Positions 44,201-56,000 of a stretch of 64,000 bases of DNA are shown here, in pieces (position 1 is the first letter of the stretch; every line of letters begins with the position of its first letter). Below the pieces are notes generated by a model. It was not told where the DNA came from and did not search any database. It saw only the letters and a list, made by a program, of their open reading frames with translations. The translations under genes and the position numbers were made by a program. The stretch lies in the NCBI GenBank assembly GCA_911728455.2, contig OU452221.1, positions 8,937,918 through 9,001,917 on the forward strand, written 5' to 3'. This stretch comes from Marthasterias glacialis. Lineage: Eukaryota > Echinodermata > Asteroidea > Forcipulatida > Asteriidae.

Positions 44201-44232
44201 GTGCCATAGAGCTGTATACAGCTCTATGGCAC
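44201..44232. repeat. Perfect 32-base palindrome
   Basis: GTGCCATAGAGCTGTA is followed at once by its exact reverse complement, with no loop. Weaker complementarity continues outward (GCGCACGT with ACGAGCACG). A short MITE or a recombination scar is possible. Confidence 0.8.
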
Positions 44233-45719
44233 GAGCACGTCTCGGACTGGGCAACCCAACGTGAAACCGTTTCGCCCAGCCATCAAAATCTTTCAAAACA
44301 AGTTTGCAAATTTCCTGTTAAGTCAAAATACAACTTTTGAATTCTGTCTGAGGTCACATTTTTCTGGCAATCTTCAATATATGAAGCGCTTTGGATTTTG
44401 AATTCCAGCGCAATAGAGGGCGCTACATAGCTTATCTAACAGGGCAATGAGCTAAGTGCAAACTTGAAACTTTGTCCATCAGAACAAGTGCAGAACAAGG
44501 GCCTACAAAATGTTACGCTAAAATAAGAAGTATTTAACCTACTACTGACCTCGTTTTCGAGGTCTGTTAAAACGAGTAGCTATATCACTTAGGACTACGT
44601 TTCCTTTTACTGCGGAACTCCTGAAAGGGCAGGTAAAGAAACCAAAATGTTTTGTTCCCTTGAAGTAACATTTCATTCCCTCAGAATAATATTTTGTTCC
44701 CATTCATTCGCTCCAAATATTACTTCATCCCCCTCCTGACTATACGGAGACCAAAGGTCAGGCCAAGTGGTACATCTGTGCTTGAAACTTATCAAGTCAT
44801 TCATTTTCCCGGCGTTGCCTACTTCGTGGTTTTCGGGGTTGGAACTTTAAATTATTATGCCAGATTCAGAAAATGAAGACTTACAAGGTAAAATATGGAG
44901 CCCCTGAAGGGACAGATAAGAAAAAATTAAAATGTATTTCATCCCCTGTGGTTTGGGAACTCCCAGTAAAAGTAAAGAAGACTAGTGCGAGCAGTTTGCA
45001 TGGTGGCGCTGTGTGCATGTGATGTACAGGATGTCAACCATCCAAATTGCTGCTAGCGCCTTGACTAAAGGCTAACTTATTATTGATAATCTCCTTACAG
45101 TCACTCGGTGAATATTTTACGAGATGTACATACTGCCTGCACAAGGCTTTGAACATTACTTTGAATTATTAAAAAGAGTGGGATTTTTTTCGTGGAAAAA
45201 ATTTCCCAAAAGGGAAATGCCCAATCCGATATTTTCCCGATGTGGTTCGCATGCACTTAGAACATAACATTATTATGTGCACATAGTAAGAGATGGAGAC
45301 ATAATTTATGTTGAAGATATCTTCGCTCCAAAATGTATTATTGTACACGATACCATACACAACAGATAAATAAAAAATAAACCCAAACTACTAATGAATA
45401 TAAACTTGTACCAAAATAGAGTTAAAAGAGTTAAAAGGTCAATTGTGTGGGCCTAGGTGGAAAGACTGTACGGTTGAAACTTTCACAAGTTGGTGTAACA
45501 GAACGCGTTAAATTTAAACTTATATGAAATTCTTCACAAAAAAAATCGACGATTTAAAATCACATTGGCTTTACAAAAGACAAACACGCTTTCTAATCCT
45601 CTTGCATTGCCCGATTTTCATATCTGGTCACATAGAGTGCTGACACTGGTCGTTGACACTTACCAATGCTGCCCATGCGCTTCAAAGGCTGGGGATACTT
45701 TTGATAATTAGAAATGACC

Positions 45720-46085
45720 ATAAAAAAACTTACCTGGTAAAAAGCAACGGAGAGCCGTTGATAGTATAAAACATTGTGAGAAACGACTCCCTTTGAAGTA
45801 ACGTAGTTTTTTTGAGAAAGAGGTTATTTCTCGCTAAAATATTTGAATCAGAGAAAGGCTTCAGGCATGAAGCCTTTTTAACGTATTAATGAAATGCATG
45901 TAGTTTCAGCATTTTTTTTAACCTTCTGCGTGGAAATAACCGCTCCAGATTTTCGCTAACAGCATGCTAACATCTTTTGAAATAAAATGTTCAGAGGTTA
46001 CTTTTATGGTATGGTATATCTACAATTATACAGGATTTAAACAAACGTACGGTTCCAAATACCAAATGTATACCCATGCCTTTAA
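45720..46085 (-). mobile_element. MITE, GAACCGTACG family, minus-orientation copy
   Basis: Its right end, CAAACGTACGGTTCCAAATA then TATACCCATGCCTTTAA, is the complement of the left end of the 35501 copy. AACCGCTCCAGATTTTCGC and GAGAGCCGTTGATAGTATAA are shared with 56566-56770. Confidence 0.7.
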
Positions 46086-47342
46086 GTCAATGAATTGTTA
46101 AAATTCATTTGAGACAATGAAAAAGCAAAAATTAAAGAAAAAAATAGCGAGACATGTAGTTAGTTAAAACATGGGGTTAAAAGAAACAAACAAGTTACCA
46201 GAAGCCAAGTACAAACACTGTGCATGTTTAATATTATTTCGTTTGTGTTGTGCGTGGCATTCACGAATATTTCGCAGTTTTGAAACATAATCTGTCAAAA
46301 TTCGTTTGGAGAAAACATTGTTGTCTTTCGGTGAAACCTCGGACGATAACACCCAAGTTTCTCTGCTTTTAGAGTCTGTATGGCCCTCGTCAGAACTACG
46401 GCTTGGAATGTTGGGCTTTGGCTTTGAGATTCCGCCTGACTGTTTGAAGCCCTGTTCCAAAAGCACACGTTTTCAAAATGACTGGCCTCGGCTGGAGCCC
46501 ACATGCCCAACCCGAGGTTTCGAAAAGGCCCTGTGATTAATTCAAACCAAATCTTTCTCAAGATGTCTTTCTGGAAACATTTCTTATAGGCCATAAAAAA
46601 GTAAGCGTCGGGATTAAAAATCACACATCACATATTAAAGTTCAACACCACTGTGCTTAAAAATAGTTAATCATGTGTGTAGGTGTTGATGTACAGATGG
46701 TTCACACAATATACCAATTATATAATATTAAACATCGAAGTAACGGACATGGTGTTTAAGAACCATTTTTGTTAAACAAATCAAATTTCTTGTCAGTGTT
46801 TATTATGTTCATTCTTATCATTATGCTGTCAAGTAAAAAACAATGCCTATGTCTAATAACAAAGCGTCTTTGTAATAGTCCCTCCAACACGGTGAGATAC
46901 ATTATAAAACACACACTTAACGGGAAAGAGGAGGCGGGGTTTGGAGTGGGAGTTTGGGCTTGCCTCTTTAGATTGGTTGTTAATGTGCCAACTCCATTGT
47001 TCTGAAGAACATTGACCAAATTCACCTGACGTTATCACCCCAACCCCTCCATATCAATTTCGAGACGCCAATCTTGGCTGCACCATTTGAAGGTCAGATT
47101 TACACCGTGCGTTTCTGTGCAGTAGGCATTTTTTAATGTTACCATAAAAAAATAGAAAACGGTGAATGTTTATGCGTGCAATGATTAGAGTTATTATTTC
47201 CATGAGTTTAAATATGGAATGTTCCATTCAACGAGGCGAAGGAACATTCAACTTGTCAACGAATACAATTATTGTCTCCCTGAAATGAAAGCAAAAACAT
47301 TCATCAGTTGTTTTATATAACACCCTAGTCGAAGAATAAACT

Positions 47343-48500
47343 AGAGCACTGAATCTAACATTGCTCCTTTATATACCATGCCCGATATGTGGCAGAGGGA
47401 GGCACCCAAATGTTCCCATATACTCTAACACACACTCTTCCCCTACAATCCTCAAAAGAATTCCTGAGATTCCCAGAACACAATGAAGACAAGATAGGAT
47501 GGGGGATACACGCTGCCACATATCGAGCACTCTCTAAATGTAAAAGAGTGAACATTTCACTCGCTTGCCAGAGTGGTGTCAGTTTGGCTCTTTTGAGAGT
47601 GAAACTCACTCTTCACCAATCTTTTTTGAGTTAAAGTGGATTGAATTTCACTCTGAATCTAGTGAAAATACATGTATTTCACTCTAAATAGAGCTGTCCG
47701 CCATATGGCTCTTTGAAAGAGTGGTATGGCGGACAAAAGGAGTGTTTTTTCACTCTTTAACATTAAGAGAGCACCAAATGCTCCTTAAAGGACGGAATTT
47801 CCTTTATCCCAATACGTCACAGTCTGAATAAATCATGCCAAGTGATAATATTGTGCAGGCAAGATGCTTCGTTCTTGTGAGGGAATGACAGTTCTTTTAT
47901 CTAAAGGGCACATCTATAATAAATGAGGGAAATGCAAATTTCTACTGGATCATTTCGAATGGCACAAAGGCAATGACCAGGGGCATGTAGGCAATTGCCT
48001 TATAGTTGCCTTCGTAAAGGCCTATTTGTGTGTAGGAGCTTCTGAAAAGCACGACACACAGTTTGAACTTCGACCGGTCACGCTTTATTGCAGACTTGAA
48101 TATAATATGAAATAATGCTCAATCTTGCTGGCAAATTACTCCCAGAAAAAGTCAGTCGTGAGAGAAGTATGAATATTACGATGGTTGCTATACAACGTGT
48201 GGTTTGTATTAATACTCTCTTCATGTGAAAGAGTGAACACTTCACTCTCGCGCCCGGGTGGTGTCATTTTGGCTCTTTTGAGAACTCACTGAACATCACT
48301 GGTTTTGAGTGAAATTGGAGCGAACTTCACTCGTATTCAAGTTGAAAATACATGTCTTTCACTCTAAAAAGAGTTGTCCGCCATATGGCTCTTAGCAAGA
48401 GTCGCATGGTGGACAAAACGAGTGGGTTTCACTCGTTTACATTTAGAAAGTACTATACAACTCGTTGGGTTCTTGAGAAAAATCTGAAGTATTAATTGAT
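47343..48500. mobile_element. Composite repeat L, copy 1, broken by inserted MITEs
   Basis: Pieces of this region match the uninterrupted copy at 51955-52440: GAGCACTGAATCTAACATTG at the left, GGACGG(A/-)(A/C)TTTCCTTTAT, the ACAGGCC-type block, CGGTCACG(C/G)TTTATTGCA, AAGTCAGTCGTGAGAGAAGT and a final CTGAAGTATTAA. Between them sit inserts at about 47372-47777 and 48213-48445 that are absent from the second copy. Confidence 0.65.
47525..47775. mobile_element. MITE with AAAGAGTGAA ends, copy 1 (two more at 48213-48445 and 48873-49083)
   Basis: Left CTCTCTAAATGTAAAAGAGT and right CTCTTTAACATTAAGAGAG are inverted. Internal matches to the other copies are GTCCGCCATATGGCTCTT and AAATACATGT(A/C)TTTCACTCT. 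The 48873-49083 copy is in the opposite orientation. Just to its left, 47382-47531 is bounded by GATATGTGGCAG and CTGCCACATATC, a further short element. Confidence 0.65.
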
Positions 48501-49299
48501 TGGAGGATAAAACTTTAAAAACAACCAAACTGGACAAGATTGTAACTTGGCATCCACTATACGAGGGCGTTTTATACTGTGTTTAACCATAGCTCCACGG
48601 TTGAACCCATGATGCGGTCTAGCGTGCAATGGTAAAAAAGGAATTGGACATGAATGTTGAACATCACCCAAATGCACGGTTTATGACGTAGGCTATAATT
48701 ATGCATAATGGTTTGATTAATATTATTGCAACGTGACCTGTAATCCTCCAATCAACTGACAAGGATGTTATTTGGCACTATCATAAACATCCATAATAAA
48801 CTATCATTAATAAATATTACAAGCTTAATGTGGCATCATCATTGTCATGTGCTATGGGCACTAAACCCACTCGCTTTGTCTGCCATACCACTCTTGCAAA
48901 GATCCTCATGGGGGACAACTGTTTTTAGAGTGAAAGACAGGTATCTTCAACTTGTAGTGAAGTTCGCTCCAATTTCACTCAAAAGGATAATGCACAGTGA
49001 GTTTCATTCTCAAAAAAGCCAAACTGACACCACTTGGGCAAGAGAGTGAATTTTTTACTCTTTCACATTTAGTGAGTATATTCTTCGATCGCGTCCAGTC
49101 GGCATTTCTAGTTAATTAATTTGTTAACCAACAGTTGTTAACAAAAGATAGTAATGCATTATGACTCGAAATTGATTTGAAAATAACAATCCTTACAAAA
49201 CCAAAAGATAACGTCGTGACAATGGGGTCACTACACTGGTAAAAGTTTCATGAATCAAATCTTTCACATTTTTTACACCAACGATCTTTGAATTGGATA

Positions 49300-49305
49300 T
49301 TTATT
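49300..49305 (-). promoter_or_regulatory. Candidate polyadenylation signal AATAAA
   Basis: The minus strand reads AATAAA about 136 bases past the stop of the rolling-stone-like gene. It would give a short 3' UTR. Confidence 0.5.
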
Positions 49306-49440
49306 TCAAACATTATGAATTATGACAGACAAGAGTATAACAAATTTACTTACACCATGTGCACACTCTTACAAAATATTTAGGTCAGACAGATAAAACA
49401 ACCTGCATAAAACAATTATCGCATTAGTATTCTGCAAGGT

Positions 49441-50006
49441 CTAGAAAGAACGGCAGCATCCACAGCGTTTTGACAGGGCATGACGAATGCGATACACCGC
49501 GTACCAAATCAAATGTAGAATGGGGCCTGCTACAAAGACCGTCAACATCATAACCACGGCCGAGGTTGTGGCGGCAGCGCCCCAGTCCAGGTAGTTGGGG
49601 TAGATAGCGGTCCCCCCATGCTCGTTCAGACCGCCGGCCCTCTGGTAGACCAGTGTGAAAATGAAGAAGAGAAACGCCATCGTCATGGGATAGATTGCGT
49701 GCAGTACCCTCATGGGCGTGGCTACCAGAAGAATGTCAGTCAAAATGATGATCAGGTTAACGCCGTGCACATGAAAATTGTACACGGACAGGGTATCCGT
49801 GGCGGGGTTAAACACCAGGATGTAAAAATTGAGGGCCACGAAAAGCCCGGATGTGAAGGCGATGCTCTGCAGAAACCAGGCGAGCTTGAAGTACCACGGG
49901 ACGACGGCGGGCGGTGGGCAAGACGTGTGCACTGATGAGTGGCCAGACGGCTTGCTCTCCATGGGGATTCCTTCAGGGTTCTCTCCCATCTCGGGGTCTA
50001 CTCCAG
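49441..50006 (-). CDS. Rolling-stone-like exon 3, terminal (residues 111-298, TAG)
   Basis: Acceptor CTCATCATGCAG. The split codon makes Ala and continues GVDPEMGENPEG, a hydrophilic loop rich in Pro and Ser, then VVPWYFKLAWFLQSI and the HGVN, LHAIYP and YPNYLDW family motifs. Stop TAG at 49441-49443. The open frame continues 5' of the acceptor into intron sequence but that part has no similarity to the family. Confidence 0.92.
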
Positions 50007-53000
50007 CTGCATGATGAGAACAAAAAACATTGCCATCATCTTTAACAACAAAGTATAGGGTCGATTTACATGTAATTGTCGAAAGAAAATAGATGACATC
50101 ATTTAGAAATGTATCAGTTCTAATTTGAAAGCTCACTGATAAAATAGTTCGTATCAGTGCCAATCCTCAATATGATTATTTGTCTGCATTATTCTCAAAG
50201 TAGAGTAAACAGCATTTGAAGTCTTCGAAATTCACCATAGCCTATTTCGACTGTCATCGACATCATCGAAAATAAGCACGTACGTGCACAAAATCCCTGA
50301 AAAATAAACTGTCTTTCGTTGTTGTTGTTGTTGTTAACTGTGACAATCTAATTTGATTGCACAGGCTGGTTGTATGGTGTACTAACTGTTGACGGCAAAA
50401 AAGAAGTGAATGAATTACTCTTCCAGTATCAATGTGCATTAACACTTTAAAAAGAAAGGGCACAATTTCAAAACATCGAAGTACATTAGTTGTGCACTGT
50501 GTATACGGAGCTTCACTCTAGTGCCATGCCATATCTCCAGACGATCACCTCGCCAAGTCGACTTACTGCAACCATGGAGCAAGGAATGGTCCTTGGTCTG
50601 TGCTGAAACTTATACGTTGACTTATCCTGATCATAAATCTCACCAAGTTATTTTCTGAACCACAGATAATTACTGCTGATTTATTACATAAAAGAAGTTG
50701 TTTTGGCAAGTTAAAGTCACGAGACAAGTCGACTTGTTCCATACAATAAGTTGACTTGTGAGATAAATGATTTCGTTATCTGGTATAAAAGATGGCAAGA
50801 CTCGACTTATTACATAAAATAAGTCGTTTTGGTGAGATAAAGTCTCAAGACAAGTCGACTTGTTCCATAAAGACGAGTCGACTTGTTCCATAGAGACAAG
50901 TCGACTAATTCCATAAAATAAGTCGACTTAAAATTATTTCGTCGTTTCTGTTTAATGCATAGAGATATATATATTGTAGCCCTATGGGTTAATGGCACTC
51001 GTGGAGCTCCCTAGTAGGTAACTCAGCATTCTCATCTGCCCTCGTAAAGTCATTCGGTCATTGCACCGACTGTCATAAAAATAATGTTTTATTATCCGTT
51101 GACGTTTCCTGTTCTTAATGGCTTCATGTATGCCGTGTGTGGTCAAGTTCATTGTGTTCAAGGTTCACGAAACTGGGGTGTCTCGTATGGCTTCCTGATG
51201 TAAAAGGTCGCATCCAGCTGTCTCGTTTTGTATTTGTGACTTATGATATCAAAAATGTGTATTCCATTTCATATCCACAGAACGTACTGGTGGGATGATC
51301 ACTTTGTGAACAAGAAACGCCAGGGTAAATCCCTACCCTATGGTTACTGGTTTATCCCAATTCACGTGGTATACCATATCATTATTATTACACTACACCA
51401 GACCTACGAACTAACGTCCCATCCGTATGTTGACAGAAAAAGCACCACGCACGCACAGGCCGGGAATCGAACCTACCTTTTGTAGTCAACAGAACTTGAA
51501 ATGTTGACCCAATAGGGCGATTTTGATAGTACAAAAATATTTCAAAACATTAAAAATACAAATTTTCCAGGCAAATGTCTTACACTGATTACATTGTAAA
51601 ACTGTCAATAAAAACAGACCTCAAAAGTTGTATATTAACTGCTTTATTAGAAGTCTAATTGCATCTGGTTCCACACTATTTCTATGGTTTGACCCCTAAT
51701 CTACCCCAAAGGGCGCCCTCTTGCAGTCAAAAATAAGGCCCATTCACCTGACGTCACCATCAAAATGCTTATAGGTACTTTCAATGAATGGACCGATTGG
51801 TTACCGGTAGCTCTAAAATAAGCACGAATAATTCTCAATAACAACTGAGTGTTGGACAACCAGCTTTGTTTTGAACTGATATCGGTTAACCAGACGTATA
51901 CCGTGGTGATATTGAAAGAATCCGGCAAAACAAAAACTGAACTTAAAGCAGAACTATAGAGCACTGAATCTAACATTGCTCTTAGGACGGACTTTCCTTT
52001 ATGTCTGTACGTAACAGTAAAGAAATCATGCGAAGTGGTAATATTGTACAGGCCAAATGCTTCGTTATTATAAGGGCATTGTAGTTTTTACCTCATGGGT
52101 GTATGAGGGAAATGCATATTTCTATCTGAAACGTTCCAAGGAGCACCACGGCAATGATATAAGGGGCATGGCGGCAATTGCCTCTGTAGCCTTCGTAAAG
52201 TATCAGGTCTTATTGTGTGTATGGGCTTACACGCAGTTCGAACTTCAACCGGTCACGGTTTATTGCAAATTGACTATATAAAATTACGATTAAAACCTTG
52301 CTGGTAAATTACTCTCGGAAGAAGTCAGTCGTGAGAGAAGTATGAATATTATGATGGTTGATATACAACGGGTGGTTTTTATCAATACTATTCAAATCGT
52401 CGATTTGTTGTGAATAATCTAAAGTATTAACCTTGACTACATGTTTAAATCAGGTTTTCTTGTTTTGAATCACTGTACGAACAACGGCTGTAATATTGTA
52501 CTCGAAGGTCCATATTTTCTAGGAGCTCCATTTTGTCGAATTGACCAAAGGAAAAAAAGAAAAGAAAGATAAATCTATTACTGATAAAGGCATTCCACCT
52601 TAAAATCAGTTCCTCGTCCTCAACGCGACGTCGTAAGGCGGTTGCTAATGATAACATGACGTCACTACCGTTGTGAAGTACTCATGAATGCAATCAGTTC
52701 AATTTATGCAAAATGTTTCGCCGCAAACCTCAGTTCTGATGTCGGTTAGATTCGATTCGATGCCGTGTATTGCGCAAAATGCAACGCGCGATAATCAATG
52801 ACCTCGGGGCAACATCTTAGTTGCTTATTAATAAAATAGAAGTCTACGACTGTGCATATCTGGTTAGTTTTTTGTGTCCCCAAAACACATAAAGTGGCAA
52901 TGCATGGTCATTTTCCCCCGGCAGAGTTGATCCGCAGCTGCTCTATTATAAAAATAAGACCTGGTATTTATTCGTGACCTCAAGGCGATATCTTAGAGTG

Positions 53001-56000
53001 GTTTACACTCTCAGACTATTTAGACTAACAAGTGCCGATCAGAAATGGCTCAGAGACGGTTGGGTCCATATGGGCCACACTCATTTCCGGATCAGTATGA
53101 CCCATTTTAGGGTCAACCTGAACACGACCCGGAGTTTGAGTCAGTAAAACCATTCTTATTTATTTTTTACCCACACACTCACGTTGATCCCTAGAATGCG
53201 TGAGGCAATGAGTATGGCCCATATACTGCCCCTTCTCCTCGTCAAATCTGACCCTTATCCTTGTCAAAACTGACCCTTCTCCTCGTCAAAACTGACCCTT
53301 CTCCTCGTCAAATCTGACCCTTCTCCTCGTCAAATCTGACCCTTCTCCTCGACGAATCTGACCCTTCTCCTCGTCGAATCTGACCCTTCTCCTCGTCAAA
53401 TTTGACCCTTCTCGTCAAATCTGACCCTTGTCCTTGTCAAATCTGACCCTTCTCCTCGTCAAATCGGACCCAGCTCTTTCAAGAGTGTATATTGGGGAAG
53501 ACACACACATCTTAAAACATGTTTGCTTGGCAGTTATTAAATGTTTTTCATTATATATACATGTATTTATATATTTTTTAATACAAAATGAAGCAATCAT
53601 AATGAGTGAAGGAAACGGTTCACTTCTCTAAATTGAAAACTGAAGCAGAAAATTTCTTGGAAAGATACCATCGCAGCGGAAAAACCAGTACTGCAATGAT
53701 TATGCAGCTAAAATTAATTGACGCGGGGTGGTGATTGGTAGGGGGGAATCAGGGCGGGGCCGGCTGAAGCCCCCGCTCATCCTTGCCCCCCCCTCATGAG
53801 ATTAAAAAAAAAGCTAAATGAATTGTTCGATACATAAAAACCCACCCCCACAAAAAATGTATTTATTTATAATAATAATAAATAAATAAAATAAATAAAA
53901 ACAAAATAAAAATAAACAAATAAAATAAAACAATTCTTTGCCCCTGCTTGTCCCACTTGAAAATGTTTAATTACGCCACTAACTGCCTCCCTTGAGATCT
54001 CTGGACCACTGAGTCCTATATCTTTTGCCCATGGCAAAGAAAATACACATTATATCCTGACATGTAGGCCTAATAAACATGTCCAAAATCGGTAATGAAA
54101 GCACAAGGTTCTTGACTAGTAAATTTAACAATGGCTGTACCCCATGTCGATGAAATTTCATTAAAAAAAAACAAATGGCGATTCATAACATCATATTATG
54201 GGCATATTGCACAGCATCGGTCTACATCTATAATCGCATTACAGAGACGACTGGACTCGAATTTCATTAAGATTCCAAGCAAACCAAAAGAAGATTCCAA
54301 GCAAATCAAAATAAGATTTGGATTAGATTGAACCAAGAAGATGAAACGAGCATCGTTGTGGTATAGATATCTGGTAAAGATATCCTTCGCCTTTTAATGT
54401 GATGTACATTGCGTCCAACTCCCCGTTATCTGTTATCTTTGCTTTACGGATGTGGATTCAAGCAATTGGCCAATTTTCTATTGGCCTTCCGGAAGACTAT
54501 TATTTTGAAAGGAAATAAATCGGGCAAAAAATATCCTGGACGACGTAAAATATTTATAATTACATTGTGCTTACTTAAACCCATTACAGCCCACATCCTT
54601 TAACAACCCTATACATGTTGTCAGTTCATGCAGGTGTAGTATATTTGCTCTTCATGTACGAATCTGAAGGGGTAACTGAAGATATGGGCCGCTCATGCGC
54701 ATCAATGCTGCGCAAGACTGGCTACACTTAATGAGGTGAGCTTCATCCGGTCACACTATACTTGACAGTAACAAAATGACCGTTTGCGGATGGATTAATT
54801 CCATATCAGCTGAAGAGTGCCAGGTCGAGCACGTGTTCAATTCACCAAAATCAACACAAAATATGGGTCACATTATGCACTGTGTTGTTGGGGAAACCCC
54901 AACATTACATTACATTGGGAAACTATAATATTATTCGAGCCGAAGTCTATATAAAAAAAATCAGTTTATGATTTGTAATGTAATTTTTTTCTTCCATGGA
55001 TTCACGTACAGTTGCCGAATAAACCACATACAAATAAAACCCAATGTGTTTAGCTGTGTGTGCATGTCTCCATTGTGGCAATTCGTGCGCGCTACCATTT
55101 TAGCAGTATTTCAAATTTCCCATTGGCTATATTTACCATACATGCCACATGCAGTGTTCTTTATGGCCATTTTCGAACCCCTGCTTGAAGTCTCGTCTCG
55201 ATAGTGACGAAGCCCCGAAGCCGGAGCCTACCGAAGCCGTATGGTTTCGAAAATGCGCTCGGCCCCACCGGTCTCGTCCAAACCGTTGGGATGGGCTGAA
55301 GAGCTTGCAAGTACACACAGGTCCTTGTTCGGGATGTAGTGATGCATGATGTGATAATGTAAACGAGTATATAGTTGGACCTCTCTTTTTGAACCAAAGT
55401 TGCAAGAAGAATATAACTATTCACGGGTAAAGTATTAATGTTGCGATCAAGCGAAGGCAAAGAATGACAATGGTTATTTCCCATGGACTTACACCTTATT
55501 GGTAAAGGTCGAATCTTTCGTAAACAGGAAGAGGTGACCGGGGCTATAGGTCAGGAGAAATGGTCCAATGAGCATGCGTATACGTCAGCCCATTGCGTTT
55601 GGTGGTTCGGGCGCTGGGGACCGTGCAAATTTCGAAAAGGGCACCATCCAGCTCCACAGCTGGCAGAGAGCGCTGACAGGGTAGGGTCAAACGACCTGAG
55701 ATAAGCTTTCTCCGTGAGCAATTTCTATGGTAAACCCGAAACACTAAACGTTCTATTTTGGTAGACCCCATTCTTTAAATTTGCAGTTTCAAGGAGAGCT
55801 TCACAAGACAGTTAGTCACAGCCTTTCTCTATGATCACAGTTACAGGTGTTTTAAATATTGTTGTCTGTATTTATTTATTATTTAACCGGGGCTAAGTAC
55901 TTGTTATGCTTAGGGCATGTAAGGAGAAATGTAGATCTTGCGATGTCTTTTAAAATTACCTGTTGTACTCCTGCAGCCATTCTTGACATGGTAGTAGATG

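Larger units (their letters stand above)
41895..49440. other. Intergenic block between SLC41A and the rolling-stone-like gene
   Basis: No exon-like frame is recognised here. The first kilobase would hold the SLC41A 5' UTR and promoter. I see no convincing TATA box and no coding exon. The rest is foldback-like element 3, hairpins, the 44201 palindrome, GAACCGTACG and AAAGAGTGAA MITEs, and AT-rich sequence. Confidence 0.55.

Noticed and set aside
50007..50163. 5' extension of the rolling-stone-like exon 3 as a complete 240-residue protein
   Set aside because: The sequence upstream of the AG at 50007-50008 lacks family similarity, whereas joining to exon 2 restores the two missing helices in the right phase.
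53230..53468. CRISPR-like array
   Set aside because: Units are directly tandem with no unique spacers, and the genome is clearly eukaryotic.
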